Assembly (NCBI RefSeq): GCF_000688235.1
Contig: NZ_JHYO01000015.1
Location: 45,595-109,594, forward strand
Reading direction: 5' to 3'
Length of the DNA: 64,000 nt
DNA from: Terasakiella pusilla DSM 6293
GTDB taxonomy: Bacteria; Pseudomonadota; Alphaproteobacteria; Rhodospirillales; Terasakiellaceae
Shown here: piece by piece, positions 8,164 through 17,722 of the stretch
How positions within the stretch are numbered: position 1 is the first letter of the stretch
Layout: each line of letters opens with the position of its first letter
Position numbers and translations under genes: made by a program
The notes under the pieces: generated by a model
Told to the model about the DNA's origin: nothing
Database searches by the model: none
The model's input: the letters and a program-made list of their open reading frames with translations, nothing else

Positions 8164-9429
8164 ATGGACGACGCCCCAAAGGTTGAGATTCTATTGGTCG
8201 AAGATGCAAAGTTTTTCCGCTCTGTCATCAAAAGCCAAATAGAAAAGCAATTGGGTTTTACCGTCACCTGTGCCGAAACCTACGCGCAAGCCTGTGCCAT
8301 CATGGATGCCCGCAAGGACGATTTTTTCCTCGCGCTCCTTGACCTCAACCTCCCCGACGCGCCCAAAGGGGAAATTGTCGATTATGTGATTGAGAAATCG
8401 ATCCCGTCCATCGTCTTTTCCGGTCAGTTTAACGAAGAACTCCGCGACCATTTGATGCAACAAAACATCATCGACTATGTGGTCAAAGACAGCCCGGCAA
8501 GTATCGAATATGTCATCACAACCGTAAAGCGCCTCTACAACAACCAGTCTGTTAAAGTGTTGCTGGCCGATGATTCCAAGACCGCGCGCTTTCAAATGCA
8601 TGGCTTGTTGGCGCGTTACAAATTCCAGATTCTGGAAGCCGCCGACGGGCTGGAAGCCCTCAAAATTCTGGATAAAAATCCCGACATCATGCTGGTCATC
8701 ACCGACTACAACATGCCAAATCTGGACGGGTTTGAACTCACCAAAAAAATCCGCACACATTATTCAAAGCGTGAACTCTGTATCATCGGGGTGTCCACCT
8801 ATGGCAACCACGCCCTGTCTGCACGCTTTATCAAGGTCGGGGCTAACGACTTCATCACCAAACCGTTTTTGAACGAAGAGTTTTTCTGTCGTGTCTCGCA
8901 AAATGTCGAGATGCTGGAACATATCAAGGCCTTGGAAGACTCCCTGATCACAGATTACCTGACAGGTTTGCGCAACCGCCGTTATCTGTTTGAACGCGGG
9001 GAAACCATGCTGCAAGACGTCAATAATGAGGGCGGCTATCTCATCGCGGCTATGTGCGATATCGACCATTTTAAAAACATCAATGACACCTACGGTCACG
9101 ATGGCGGGGACGAAGCCCTAAAGAATGTCGCCAAACAAATGCGTCACTTCTTTGGCGACGACGGTATTGCCGCACGCTTTGGCGGTGAAGAATTCTGCAT
9201 CCTGCTGAAAGCAGATACTCTCGACAGTCTCGATGAAAAGTTTGAAGCCTTACGCCAAGGCATTGCCAACTTAACCATCGATTATGGCAATCGCAAAATC
9301 AACCTGACCATGAGCATCGGTGTAAGCTGGCAAAAAGTGCAAGAACTTGATGCGCTAATTAACATCGCCGATGGTAATCTCTATGAGGCCAAGAAAACCG
9401 GCCGCAACAAAGTCGTCTTCGACCAATAA
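8164..9429 (+). CDS. PleD-like response regulator diguanylate cyclase (REC-REC-GGDEF)
   Basis: A 421-residue protein. The first receiver domain (residues 7-125) has the phospho-acceptor candidate Asp60 in LLDLNLPD; the second (130-250) has Asp181 in ITDYNMPNLDG and a KPF motif. The C-terminal GGDEF domain (265-421) carries GGEEF at 340-344, so it should make cyclic-di-GMP from two GTP. The inhibitory RxxD site expected just before GGEEF is not conserved (GDDG). No partner kinase is adjacent. Confidence 0.92.
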   Translation: MDDAPKVEILLVEDAKFFRSVIKSQIEKQLGFTVTCAETYAQACAIMDARKDDFFLALLDLNLPDAPKGEIVDYVIEKSIPSIVFSGQFNEELRDHLMQQNIIDYVVKDSPASIEYVITTVKRLYNNQSVKVLLADDSKTARFQMHGLLARYKFQILEAADGLEALKILDKNPDIMLVITDYNMPNLDGFELTKKIRTHYSKRELCIIGVSTYGNHALSARFIKVGANDFITKPFLNEEFFCRVSQNVEMLEHIKALEDSLITDYLTGLRNRRYLFERGETMLQDVNNEGGYLIAAMCDIDHFKNINDTYGHDGGDEALKNVAKQMRHFFGDDGIAARFGGEEFCILLKADTLDSLDEKFEALRQGIANLTIDYGNRKINLTMSIGVSWQKVQELDALINIADGNLYEAKKTGRNKVVFDQ

Positions 9430-9435
9430 GACAGA

Positions 9436-10134
9436 CTATCTGCGCAGCTCATCGATAATTTCACCAGACTCGCAATAGTCCCGCAGCCGCTTGCCCTCCT
9501 CTTCCGCAAAAGTGGCATGCTCCAACGTCAGTCCCTTGATCCGATCCAGACGGAAGTTGCGAAAGTCCCCGCGTAATTCACACCAAGTGACCAGCAACCA
9601 GATCGGCCCAAAGAAAAGTAAAGCCAGCGGCCTGACCCGACGGTCGGAAGCCTTTTGTTGCGCATCTTCATACATCAATGTCACATAGCGCCGTTCCCGT
9701 ATGGCTTGACGAATGGCAGAAAAGTCCACCGACCACGGGATATGCGTACTGCTTTTAAACGAATAGAGCGCCGTGCCATATAACTTCTCCCGCGTTTTCT
9801 GCGGTAAGGCCTCGCGGATTTTGTTGAGAACACCACGGGCTGACTTGGACATTTTATCATCGGTCCAATTGCATACCATCGCCATGCCCAGCACAAGCGC
9901 TTCAATTTCATCGACATCAAACGTCAAAGGCGGCAGTGTATACCCCGCCTCCAGCAAATAGCCGACGCCCGCTTCCCCTTCAATGGGCACACCGGAGTTT
10001 TGCAGATCGCGTATATCGCGATAGATGGTGCGCACCGACACTTCACATTCATCGGCAAGGCGGTCTGCCGTAATGGCCGTGCGGCGTCCTTGCAAAAAGT
10101 TTATCAGCTTAAAATGACGATCCGTTTTCTTCAT
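9436..10134 (-). CDS. YafY-type HTH/WYL-domain transcriptional regulator
   Basis: A 232-residue regulator with an N-terminal HTH_11 domain (ADRLADECEVSVRTIYRDIRDLQNSG, about residues 20-45) and a C-terminal WYL region (GPIWLLVTWCELRGDFRNFRLDRI) that senses ligands, often nucleotides or single-stranded DNA. It is divergent from the SRPBCC gene across a 95-bp gap that holds a nearly perfect 26-bp palindrome, the likely operator for both genes. Ligand unknown. Confidence 0.88.
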   Translation of the reverse strand: MKKTDRHFKLINFLQGRRTAITADRLADECEVSVRTIYRDIRDLQNSGVPIEGEAGVGYLLEAGYTLPPLTFDVDEIEALVLGMAMVCNWTDDKMSKSARGVLNKIREALPQKTREKLYGTALYSFKSSTHIPWSVDFSAIRQAIRERRYVTLMYEDAQQKASDRRVRPLALLFFGPIWLLVTWCELRGDFRNFRLDRIKGLTLEHATFAEEEGKRLRDYCESGEIIDELRR

Positions 10135-10153
10135 ACAGACAGATTACCTCAAC

Positions 10154-10179
10154 ACTCCTGACAGCTAGTTGTCAGGAGT
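10154..10179. promoter_or_regulatory. 26-bp palindrome, probable operator of the WYL regulator
   Basis: Arms ACTCCTGACA and TGTCAGGAGT match perfectly; the centre is CTAG and only one base pair of the whole 26 bp breaks symmetry. It starts 20 bp from the regulator start codon and 51 bp before the SRPBCC ATG. Position and symmetry fit autoregulation plus control of the divergent gene. It lacks a T run, so I do not read it as a terminator. Confidence 0.75.
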
Positions 10180-10229
10180 ATGGCAGTAAGTTATCGCCAG
10201 TTCAAACACTCACACAACGGAGAGACACC

Positions 10230-10619
10230 ATGCTGGTTGATACCAAATCCATTATCATCAACACGGACTATGACACCCTGTTTACCTTCTTATCCCAAGA
10301 AGAAAATGCCCCCAAATGGGCCATTAACTACTGCCTATCCATCCGTAAAGTCGGGGACGACTATCTGGTCATCACACCGGAAGGGGAAATGTTTATCGAA
10401 ATTATCTCCGACGTTAAAACCGGCATCGTTGATATGCGATGCGGTCCAAGTAAAGACGAGATGCTGACCTTCCCCGCCCGCGTCACCGCCCTGCCCGATG
10501 GCACCTGCCTGTTCTGCCTGACCTGCATTATGTTGAAGGACCTGACAGACGAGGAACTGACGGCCTTGAGACACTCCTTCCAAGAAGAGTTTCAGGCGCT
10601 TGTCAAAGCTGTGGCCTAA
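10230..10619 (+). CDS. SRPBCC-superfamily protein (polyketide cyclase/START-like)
   Basis: A 129-residue protein with a GGAGAGAC ribosome site before the ATG. Its pattern of strands (DYDTLFTFLSQEENAPKWAINY near the N-terminus, a long C-terminal helix LRHSFQEEFQALVKAV) fits the SRPBCC helix-grip fold, which binds small hydrophobic ligands. It is the presumed target of the divergent WYL regulator. The assignment is by overall pattern rather than a catalytic motif. Confidence 0.65.
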   Translation: MLVDTKSIIINTDYDTLFTFLSQEENAPKWAINYCLSIRKVGDDYLVITPEGEMFIEIISDVKTGIVDMRCGPSKDEMLTFPARVTALPDGTCLFCLTCIMLKDLTDEELTALRHSFQEEFQALVKAVA

Positions 10620-10624
10620 GCCAT

Positions 10625-10663
10625 AAAAAAAGGCGCTTCCCAGCTTTAGGAAGCGCCTTTTCT
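10625..10663. terminator. Bidirectional Rho-independent terminator
   Basis: A stem with arms AAGGCGCTTCC and GGAAGCGCCTT around an 8-nt loop, flanked by an A run on the left and TTTT on the right. It lies between the convergent SRPBCC and lpd genes and can stop transcription both ways. Confidence 0.88.
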
Positions 10664-10686
10664 AGTCGTTCAATCCCAATCCCTTA

Positions 10687-12090
10687 TTAGGAATGGATTG
10701 CGCGTTTACCAACCGCCAAAGCAGCTTCTTTCACCGCTTCCGGCAGGCCCGGGTGACCGTGGCAGGTACGTGCGATATCTTCAGCAGAACCGCCGAATTC
10801 CATCGCTTGTACGACTTCTTGGATCAAATCACCGCCTTGTGGGCCGATGATATGTGCGCCAAGAACACGATCTGTTTTCTTATCAGCCAGGATTTTGACG
10901 AAACCTTCGCTGTCGCCGTTTGCCAAGGCACGACCGTTGGCTTGGAACGGGAATTTACCGGATGTATATTCGATACCCGCCGCCTTGAGGCTCTCTTCCG
11001 TTTGACCGACTGATGCGATTTCCGGGTGGGTGTAAACGATCCCCGGAATAACGTCATAATTCACGTGACCGGACTGACCCGCGAGCATTTCGGCAACCGC
11101 AACGCCTTCTTCTTCGGCTTTGTGCGCCAGCATCAGACCACCGATGACGTCACCAACAGCAAAGATGCCCGCAACGTTGGTTTGCAGGTCATGATCCACC
11201 TTGATAAAGCCGCGCTCGTCCATTTCAACGCCCGCTTCGGCGAGACCGAGGTTATCTGTGTACGGACGACGACCGATCGCCACCAGACACGCATCCACCT
11301 TCAATTCTTCCGCGTCACCGCCCTTGGCCGGTTCCATAGTAAGCGTCACAGAGGTTTTGGTTTTCGCTGCCGCTGTCACCTTTGTGCCTGTCTTAAAGTT
11401 GATGCCCTGTTTTTTCAGGGTGCGTTGAGCGGTTTTGCGAATTTCACCGTCCATACCCGGCAGGATCTGGTCGAGGAATTCGATCACAGTGACTTCAGCG
11501 CCCAGACGGTTCCAGACAGAACCCAACTCAAGGCCGATCACACCGCCACCGATGACAGCCAGTTTCTTCGGGACTTTGCGCATTTCCATCGCGCCCGTAG
11601 AAGACATCATCAGTTTTTCGTCGATTTCAAGGAACGGCAAAGTTGCCACGTCAGAACCGGTTGCGATCACGATATTTTCTGTTTCCAGAACTTCTTCACC
11701 GCCGTCGTTCAGTTTCACGGAAACTTTGTCCGCGCCTGCGACTTTACCTTCACCAACGATGTACTTGATCTTGTTTTTCTTCATCAGGAATTCGACGCCC
11801 TGTGTCAGCTGCTTCACAACAGCTTCCTTACGGTCGATCATCTGATCCAGATCCAGTTTCGGGGTGACTTTAATCCCGTGGTTTTCCATCTCATGCGCCG
11901 CCATCTCATAGAGATGAGAAGACTGCAACAAAGCTTTCGCCGGAATACAACCGACGTTCAGGCAGGTGCCGCCCAATGCGCCGCGTTTTTCAACGATTGC
12001 TGTTTTCAAACCCAATTGTGCCGCGCGGATTGCGCAGACATATCCACCGGGGCCACCGCCGATGACGACTACGTCAAAATTGTCACTCAT
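10687..12090 (-). CDS. lpd: Dihydrolipoyl dehydrogenase (E3)
   Basis: A 467-residue flavoprotein. It has the FAD-binding GGGPGGYVCA motif (10-20), the redox-active disulfide GGTCLNVGC (Cys43, Cys48), a second NAD-binding GGGVIGLE motif and the C-terminal HGHPGLPE with the catalytic His-Glu pair. It reoxidises dihydrolipoamide on E2 and passes electrons to NAD+. As last gene of the mdh-sucCDAB-lpd cluster it should serve 2-oxoglutarate dehydrogenase. A terminator hairpin separates it from sucB, so its level may be set separately. Confidence 0.95.
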   Translation of the reverse strand: MSDNFDVVVIGGGPGGYVCAIRAAQLGLKTAIVEKRGALGGTCLNVGCIPAKALLQSSHLYEMAAHEMENHGIKVTPKLDLDQMIDRKEAVVKQLTQGVEFLMKKNKIKYIVGEGKVAGADKVSVKLNDGGEEVLETENIVIATGSDVATLPFLEIDEKLMMSSTGAMEMRKVPKKLAVIGGGVIGLELGSVWNRLGAEVTVIEFLDQILPGMDGEIRKTAQRTLKKQGINFKTGTKVTAAAKTKTSVTLTMEPAKGGDAEELKVDACLVAIGRRPYTDNLGLAEAGVEMDERGFIKVDHDLQTNVAGIFAVGDVIGGLMLAHKAEEEGVAVAEMLAGQSGHVNYDVIPGIVYTHPEIASVGQTEESLKAAGIEYTSGKFPFQANGRALANGDSEGFVKILADKKTDRVLGAHIIGPQGGDLIQEVVQAMEFGGSAEDIARTCHGHPGLPEAVKEAALAVGKRAIHS

Positions 12091-12120
12091 GACACTAAAA
12101 ATCCTCTTTCTTAAAAGTCT

Positions 12121-12158
12121 TAAAAAAAACGGAAGGCCAGTTGAACGACCTTCCGTTT
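12121..12158 (-). terminator. Rho-independent terminator between sucB and lpd
   Basis: Ten-base perfect arms AAACGGAAGG (12127-12136) and CCTTCCGTTT (12149-12158). Read on the minus strand the stem is followed by eight T residues. It lies inside the cluster, just after the sucB stop, so it should cut off or attenuate read-through into lpd. Confidence 0.85.
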
Positions 12159-12172
12159 CAATTTATCCGGTC

Positions 12173-13792
12173 TTAAGCGTCCAGCAAGATGCGTTGCGGA
12201 TCTTCCAGACATTCTTTCACACGAACGAGGAAGGAAACCGCCTCACGACCGTCAATGATACGGTGATCATAAGACAGCGCAAGATACATCATCGGACGTG
12301 CCTGAATGGACCCATCCGGCATGACCATCGGGCGCATTTGCGTTTTATGCATACCCAAAATCGCAGACTGCGGACGGTTCAGGATCGGTGCGGACAACAG
12401 GGAGCCAAAGACGCCACCGTTAGAAATGGTGAACGTACCGCCCATCATTTCGTCCATTGTCAACGACCCGTCACGGGCGCGTTTACCGTAGTTCAGAATG
12501 TCACCTTCGATCTGCGCCAGTGATTTTTCATCACAGTCACGTACAACCGGTACAACCAGACCTGTCGGGGAACCAACCGCAATACCCACATCATAGTGGT
12601 TTTTATAAACGATGTCGTCGCCATCGATCTCAGCGTTGACAGCAGGCCACTCACGCAGGGCTGTCACACAAGCTTTGGTGAAGATACCCATGAAGCCAAG
12701 CTTCACGCCGTGTTTCTTCTCAAAACCGTCTTTGTACTGTTTACGCATTTCCAGAACGCCCGTCATATCGACTTCGTTCCAGGTTGTCAGGATCGCAGCT
12801 GTGTTCTGTGCTTCCTTCAAACGAGACGCGATCACTTTACGCAGACGTGTCATTTTAACACGTTCTTCGCGCGGGCCTTCCGGACGCGGCGGGATCATCG
12901 CACCATTTGGTGTGCTTGATTTCGCAGCAGGGGCCGGTGCGGCCGCTGGTTTCGCAGCAGGTGCCGGGGCAGCTTTTGCAGGTGCCGGTGCCGCTTTGTC
13001 TTTGGCAGCCTGACCACTTTCGATATAAGCCAGAACGTCGCCTTTCACCAAACGACCGTCTTTGCCGCTTGCCGGGATCTTGGACGCATCTAAACCGTTT
13101 TCTTCAACCAGTTTGCGAACCGCAGGGGACAGCGGGTGGGCTGTGTTGGCTTGACCAGCCGGTGCCGCAGCAGAGGCTGCCGGGGCTGAGGCTTGTGCCG
13201 GTGCTGCCGCAGGAGCTGCTGCGCCTTTTTTGGCACCAACCGCAATACGACCAACAACCGTACCAACTTCAACGTCCGTGTCTGGACCTGCAATGATCTC
13301 GATCAGCACGCCTGCTGTCGGTGACGGCAGTTCAGCTGTTACTTTGTCGGTTTCAACTTCGCAAAGTGCTTCGTCTTCGGCAACTTCGTCGCCAACAGCT
13401 TTCAGCCAGTTTGAGATTGTGCCTTCCGTGACAGACTCACCCATCGCCGGAATGACGATATCAACAGTTTCGCCCGTCCCGGCAGAAGCCGCCGGTGCTT
13501 CTTCTGTCGCAGCAGCAGGGGCCGCCGCAGCCGGTGCCGGTGCAGCCGCTTCATCAGCTTCGCCAACCATACACAAGACAGCACCAACTTCTACATCGGT
13601 ATCTGCACCTGCAACGATTTCGACTAATGTGCCGGCAACCGGTGACGGAACTTCGACCGTCACTTTATCGGTTTCCAGCTCTACGAGCGGTTCGTCAACA
13701 GCGACAGTGTCGCCAATGTTTTTGAGCCACTTTGAGACCGTACCTTCCGATACGGACTCACCCAAAGCGGGAACAGTGATTTCTGTGGCCAT
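12173..13792 (-). CDS. sucB: Dihydrolipoyllysine succinyltransferase (E2 of 2-oxoglutarate dehydrogenase), two lipoyl domains
   Basis: A 539-residue E2. The start MATEITVP has GAGG at a good distance; an upstream ATG would only add four residues. Two lipoyl domains (about residues 1-76 and 111-185) each carry the lipoylated lysine in ETDKV. Ala/Pro-rich linkers lead to a peripheral-subunit-binding domain (about 220-255) and the catalytic core with the active-site SYDHRIIDG histidine. Most proteobacterial SucB proteins have one lipoyl domain and about 400 residues, so the second domain is notable. It follows sucA by 17 nt. Confidence 0.95.
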   Translation of the reverse strand: MATEITVPALGESVSEGTVSKWLKNIGDTVAVDEPLVELETDKVTVEVPSPVAGTLVEIVAGADTDVEVGAVLCMVGEADEAAAPAPAAAAPAAATEEAPAASAGTGETVDIVIPAMGESVTEGTISNWLKAVGDEVAEDEALCEVETDKVTAELPSPTAGVLIEIIAGPDTDVEVGTVVGRIAVGAKKGAAAPAAAPAQASAPAASAAAPAGQANTAHPLSPAVRKLVEENGLDASKIPASGKDGRLVKGDVLAYIESGQAAKDKAAPAPAKAAPAPAAKPAAAPAPAAKSSTPNGAMIPPRPEGPREERVKMTRLRKVIASRLKEAQNTAAILTTWNEVDMTGVLEMRKQYKDGFEKKHGVKLGFMGIFTKACVTALREWPAVNAEIDGDDIVYKNHYDVGIAVGSPTGLVVPVVRDCDEKSLAQIEGDILNYGKRARDGSLTMDEMMGGTFTISNGGVFGSLLSAPILNRPQSAILGMHKTQMRPMVMPDGSIQARPMMYLALSYDHRIIDGREAVSFLVRVKECLEDPQRILLDA

Positions 13793-13809
13793 TTGTTTCC
13801 TCACAAATC

Positions 13810-16746
13810 CTAAAGTTTAGATGCAGCCATTTTGGTTTCGCGGGCGAATGGTGTCGGAAGAGTTTCCAACTTGCCATTCAGCGCCTCTTCAACCAGGAAC
13901 TGTTGTTCAGCAACGTGGACCTTGTTCAGACCCGTTGCAGGGGAAGCCGAAGCACGACGACCGGAATAACCCGGCATGCCGCCTTTAACCTGAAGCTCTT
14001 GCGCAATGTAGACCAGACGTGGGAAGACAAATGTCCAGTACCCCATGTTTGCCGGTTCTTCCTGACACCAAACCAACTCGGCGTTCGGATATTGAGCAAG
14101 TTTTTCTTTGATGGTTTCTTTCGGCCATGGATAAAGCTGTTCCACACGAATGATGGCAACATCCTTGATCTCTTTGTCGCGACGCGCCTGAAGCAGATCG
14201 TAGTATACTTTACCTGTACACAAGACCACACGACGGACGTCTTTGTTCGCCACCAGCTCGTCAGTCTCCCCGATCACGCGCTTGAAGGCGGAACCGGTTG
14301 TGAAGTCAGCGAGCGTGCTTTGACACAATTTGTGACGCAGCAGAGATTTCGGCGTAAAGATGACCAACGGCTTACGGAAGTTGCGGCACTGCTGACGACG
14401 AAGCGCATGGAAGTAGTTCGCTGGTGTCGTCAAGTTACAGACCTGCATGTTATCTTCCGCACAAAGCTGGAGATAACGCTCCGGACGGGCCGAGCTATGC
14501 TCTGGGCCCTGACCTTCGTAGCCGTGCGGCAGAAGCATGGTCAAACCGGACAGACGCAGCCATTTAGATTCACCAGAACAAATGAACTGGTCAATCATCA
14601 TCTGGGCACCGTTGGCAAAATCGCCAAACTGGGCTTCCCACATGACCAAGGCATTCGGTTCTGCCAAAGAATAACCGTATTCGAAACCAAGAACGGACAA
14701 TTCGATCAGCGGGCTGTCGATAACTTCATAGTCACCTTGGCCTTCACGAATGTTGTTCAGCGGACGATAACGTTCTTCGGTTTCCTGATCGATCAAGACA
14801 CTGTGACGTTGGGAGAATGTCCCACGGCCACTATCCTGACCGGACAGACGGACCTTGTGACCGTCAACCAGCAGCGAGCCAAACGCAAGCGCTTCACCTG
14901 TCGCCCAATCGATCCCTTCGCCGGTTTCGATCATTTTGGACTTGGCTTTCAGCTGACGCAGAACCTTTTTGTTGACGTTAAAGTTATCCGGTGCGGTAGA
15001 GATGGCTTTCCCAACTTCCCGCAGGATATCTTCAGAAACAGACGTATCTTCGTTGCGGTGCTCTTCTTCGCCACGGGCATTGTCCATGCCGTGCCATTTG
15101 CCTTCAAACCAGTCGGCTTTGTTCGGCTTATAAGAGTTACCGGCTTGGAATTCTTCTTCCAAACGACCGCGGAACTCGTCCGCCATGTCCTGAACTTGTT
15201 GTTCTGTCAGTACTTTTTCCGCAATCAGACGCTGCGCGTACAACTCACGCGTAGAAATCTGCTTTTTGATGATTTTATACATCTGCGGGTTGGTGAACAT
15301 CGGCTCGTCAGACTCGTTATGGCCGTGACGGCGATAACAGAACATGTCGATGACAACGTCTTTGCCAAATTCCTGACGGTATTCAGTCGCGATACGGGCC
15401 ACGTGAACCACAGCTTCCGGATCATCCCCGTTAACGTGGAAGATCGGGGCCTGAACCATTTTCGCAACATCAGACGGATACTGGCTGGAACGCGAGTAAT
15501 GCGGCGCCGTTGTAAAGCCGATCTGGTTGTTGACGATGATGTGGATTGTCCCGCCGACTTTATAGCCGCGCAGGCCAGACATCGCGTGACCTTCCGGGAC
15601 GATGCCCTGACCGGAATAAGCCGCATCACCATGCAATAGCAACGGCATAACCTGCGAACGCGGGCCACCGAGTTGTTCTTGCTTGGCGCGGACTTTGCCA
15701 TGCACAACCGGGTTCACCAGTTCAAGGTGAGACGGGTTGGCAGTCAAAGACAGGTGAATGGTGTTGCCGTCAAATTCACGGTCGGCAGAGGTCCCGAGGT
15801 GATATTTAACGTCGCCGGAGCCTTCAACGTCATCCGGGTTGGATGAGTTGCCCTGAAATTCAGAGAACAAGGCACGGAACGGCTTGTGCATCACGTTGGT
15901 CAAAACGTTGAGACGACCCCGGTGCGGCATGCCCAGAACAACTTCTTTCAAGCCAAGCTGTGCGCCCCGCTTAAGAATTTGTTCCATCGCCGGGATCAAA
16001 GATTCCCCGCCTTCCAGACCGAAACGTTTTGTACCGGTGTATTTTTTATCCAGGAACTGCTCAAAACCTTCAGCTTCGGTCAGACGTTCCAGAATAGCTG
16101 TCTTGCCTTTAACGGTGAAATCGGACTGATTTTCAGACGACTCAATGCGACGCTGGATCCAGGATTTCTCTTCTGGCTCCTGAATGTGCATAAACTCGAC
16201 ACCGATGTGGCGGCAGTATGTGGATTGAACTTTATCAACGATCTCACGCAGGGTGGCTGTTTCCAGCCCCAAAACGAAATCGATGAAAATCGGGCGATCC
16301 ATATCGGCTTCACTAAAGCCGTAAGACTTTGGATCAAGCTCCGGATGGTAGTTATTGCCTTCGATACCCAGTGGATCAAAACGCGCAATAAGGTGACCAC
16401 GCACACGATAGGAACGGATCAACATCAAGGCACGGATGCTATCTAGCGTCGCGGCACGAATTGCATCGTCGTCAACATTCGCGTAAACCGCGCCAGCTTG
16501 CGGCTGGGCGTTTGCAACAGGTGCCGTCACAGAGCTTACGCCCGTATTGACCACACCATGACTTGGTTTATTCCAACTCGGACCGGAGAGGTTCTGGAGC
16601 GCTTCCAGACCGTCTTCACGTAATCCCGAGAAAAAAGCGACCCAGCTCTGATCAACAGAGGACGGATCTTTCATATAACGGGCATACAATTCTGCAAGAT
16701 AAACAGTGTTGTTGCCATTCAGGACTGATTCAGGGGTATCGACCAT
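13810..16746 (-). CDS. sucA: 2-oxoglutarate dehydrogenase E1 component
   Basis: A 978-residue thiamine-diphosphate-dependent E1 that decarboxylates 2-oxoglutarate and succinylates lipoyl-SucB. I chose [11 protein letters not shown] as start because AGGGAAAG precedes it closely; the open frame continues upstream through a hairpin region that is probably untranslated. The N-terminal [14 protein letters not shown] segment, the ThDP core ([29 protein letters not shown]) and the C-terminal pyrimidine domain ([16 protein letters not shown]) are all present at normal length. It is followed at once by sucB. Confidence 0.95.
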   Translation of the reverse strand: MVDTPESVLNGNNTVYLAELYARYMKDPSSVDQSWVAFFSGLREDGLEALQNLSGPSWNKPSHGVVNTGVSSVTAPVANAQPQAGAVYANVDDDAIRAATLDSIRALMLIRSYRVRGHLIARFDPLGIEGNNYHPELDPKSYGFSEADMDRPIFIDFVLGLETATLREIVDKVQSTYCRHIGVEFMHIQEPEEKSWIQRRIESSENQSDFTVKGKTAILERLTEAEGFEQFLDKKYTGTKRFGLEGGESLIPAMEQILKRGAQLGLKEVVLGMPHRGRLNVLTNVMHKPFRALFSEFQGNSSNPDDVEGSGDVKYHLGTSADREFDGNTIHLSLTANPSHLELVNPVVHGKVRAKQEQLGGPRSQVMPLLLHGDAAYSGQGIVPEGHAMSGLRGYKVGGTIHIIVNNQIGFTTAPHYSRSSQYPSDVAKMVQAPIFHVNGDDPEAVVHVARIATEYRQEFGKDVVIDMFCYRRHGHNESDEPMFTNPQMYKIIKKQISTRELYAQRLIAEKVLTEQQVQDMADEFRGRLEEEFQAGNSYKPNKADWFEGKWHGMDNARGEEEHRNEDTSVSEDILREVGKAISTAPDNFNVNKKVLRQLKAKSKMIETGEGIDWATGEALAFGSLLVDGHKVRLSGQDSGRGTFSQRHSVLIDQETEERYRPLNNIREGQGDYEVIDSPLIELSVLGFEYGYSLAEPNALVMWEAQFGDFANGAQMMIDQFICSGESKWLRLSGLTMLLPHGYEGQGPEHSSARPERYLQLCAEDNMQVCNLTTPANYFHALRRQQCRNFRKPLVIFTPKSLLRHKLCQSTLADFTTGSAFKRVIGETDELVANKDVRRVVLCTGKVYYDLLQARRDKEIKDVAIIRVEQLYPWPKETIKEKLAQYPNAELVWCQEEPANMGYWTFVFPRLVYIAQELQVKGGMPGYSGRRASASPATGLNKVHVAEQQFLVEEALNGKLETLPTPFARETKMAASKL

Positions 16747-16763
16747 ATTTACTTTCCCTAGAG

Positions 16764-16801
16764 AAGCGCGGTTCACCTCGTTTTGCGGGTGAACCGCGCT
16801 T
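16764..16801. other. Strong stem-loop in the sucD-sucA intergenic region
   Basis: Perfect 14-bp arms (AAGCGCGGTTCACC at 16764-16777 and its complement at 16788-16801) around a 10-nt loop. On the minus strand, the direction of all nearby genes, it has no T run after it, so it is not a standard terminator; the T run is on the plus strand. It may be an RNA processing or 3'-protecting stem for sucD mRNA. Confidence 0.75.
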
Positions 16802-16848
16802 TTTCTCCCATTACCAGGATGAGGATGATTGCTCATCCCATCAATGGT

Positions 16849-17721
16849 TTAGCCAAGCAGCTTAACCATTGTGCTACCGATAGAAGCCGGTGAGTCTGCA
16901 ACAGCGATGCCCGCAGATCTCATTGCTTCCATTTTCGCGTCCGCAGTACCTTGACCGCCGGAAATGATGGCGCCAGCGTGGCCCATACGTTTGCCCGGAG
17001 GTGCTGTGACACCCGCGATGAAACCAACAACCGGTTTCTTAACTTTGGACTGCTTCAGGAATTCGCAAGCTTCTTCCTCTGCAGTACCGCCGATTTCACC
17101 GATCATAACGATAGATTCAGTTTCATCGTCCGCCAGGAACATTTCCAAGCAATCGATGAAGTTGGTGCCGTTTACAGGGTCACCACCGATCCCGATACAA
17201 GTAGACTGGCCCATACCGGCAGCCGTTGTTTGTGCAACAGCTTCGTATGTCAGTGTACCAGAACGAGAAACGATACCGACTGTCCCGCGTTTGTGAATGT
17301 GGCCCGGCATAATACCGATTTTACATTCACCCGGTGTGATCACACCCGGGCAGTTCGGACCAATGAGGCGTGTTTTAGAACCAGCCAAAGCGCGTTTCAC
17401 TTTAACCATGTCCATAACCGGAATGCCTTCAGTGATACAAACAGCCAGTTCGATCTCAGCATCAATCGCTTCCAGGATCGCGTCCGCCGCGAACGGTGGC
17501 GGAACGTAGATTACAGAAGCGTTTGCGCCTGTTTTTTCACGGGCATCAGCAACTGTGTCAAAAACCGGCAGGTCAAGGTGCTTGGAGCCACCTTTGCCCG
17601 GTGTGACACCACCGACCATTTTTGTGCCGTAAGCAATCGCTTGTTCAGAGTGGAAAGTCCCTTGTGCGCCAGTGAAACCCTGACAGATGACTTTCGTGTC
17701 TTTATTAATAAGAACAGCCAT
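16849..17721 (-). CDS. sucD: Succinate-CoA ligase alpha subunit
   Basis: A 290-residue protein with the CoA-binding N-terminal domain ([15 protein letters not shown]) and the ligase domain with the phosphorylated active-site histidine in GHAGAI near residue 243. With SucC it converts succinyl-CoA and NDP/ADP to succinate and NTP/ATP. Only one base separates it from sucC upstream, so the two are translated together. Length and motifs are normal. Confidence 0.95.
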   Translation of the reverse strand: MAVLINKDTKVICQGFTGAQGTFHSEQAIAYGTKMVGGVTPGKGGSKHLDLPVFDTVADAREKTGANASVIYVPPPFAADAILEAIDAEIELAVCITEGIPVMDMVKVKRALAGSKTRLIGPNCPGVITPGECKIGIMPGHIHKRGTVGIVSRSGTLTYEAVAQTTAAGMGQSTCIGIGGDPVNGTNFIDCLEMFLADDETESIVMIGEIGGTAEEEACEFLKQSKVKKPVVGFIAGVTAPPGKRMGHAGAIISGGQGTADAKMEAMRSAGIAVADSPASIGSTMVKLLG

Positions 17722-17722
17722 G

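Noticed and set aside
10154..10179. Palindrome as a transcription terminator
   Set aside because: No T run on either side and it lies between divergent, not convergent, genes.
11026..12114. Open frame of 362 codons antisense to lpd
   Set aside because: Composition is typical of a shadow frame and lpd on the other strand is certain.
13090..13290. Low-complexity Ala/Pro-coding repeats in sucB as a DNA repeat element
   Set aside because: They encode the flexible linkers of the E2 protein and need no other explanation.
13903..15639. Long open frame (578 codons) antisense to sucA
   Set aside because: It mirrors the codon pattern of sucA, has a low-complexity His/Arg/Phe-rich translation and no ribosome site or family signature.
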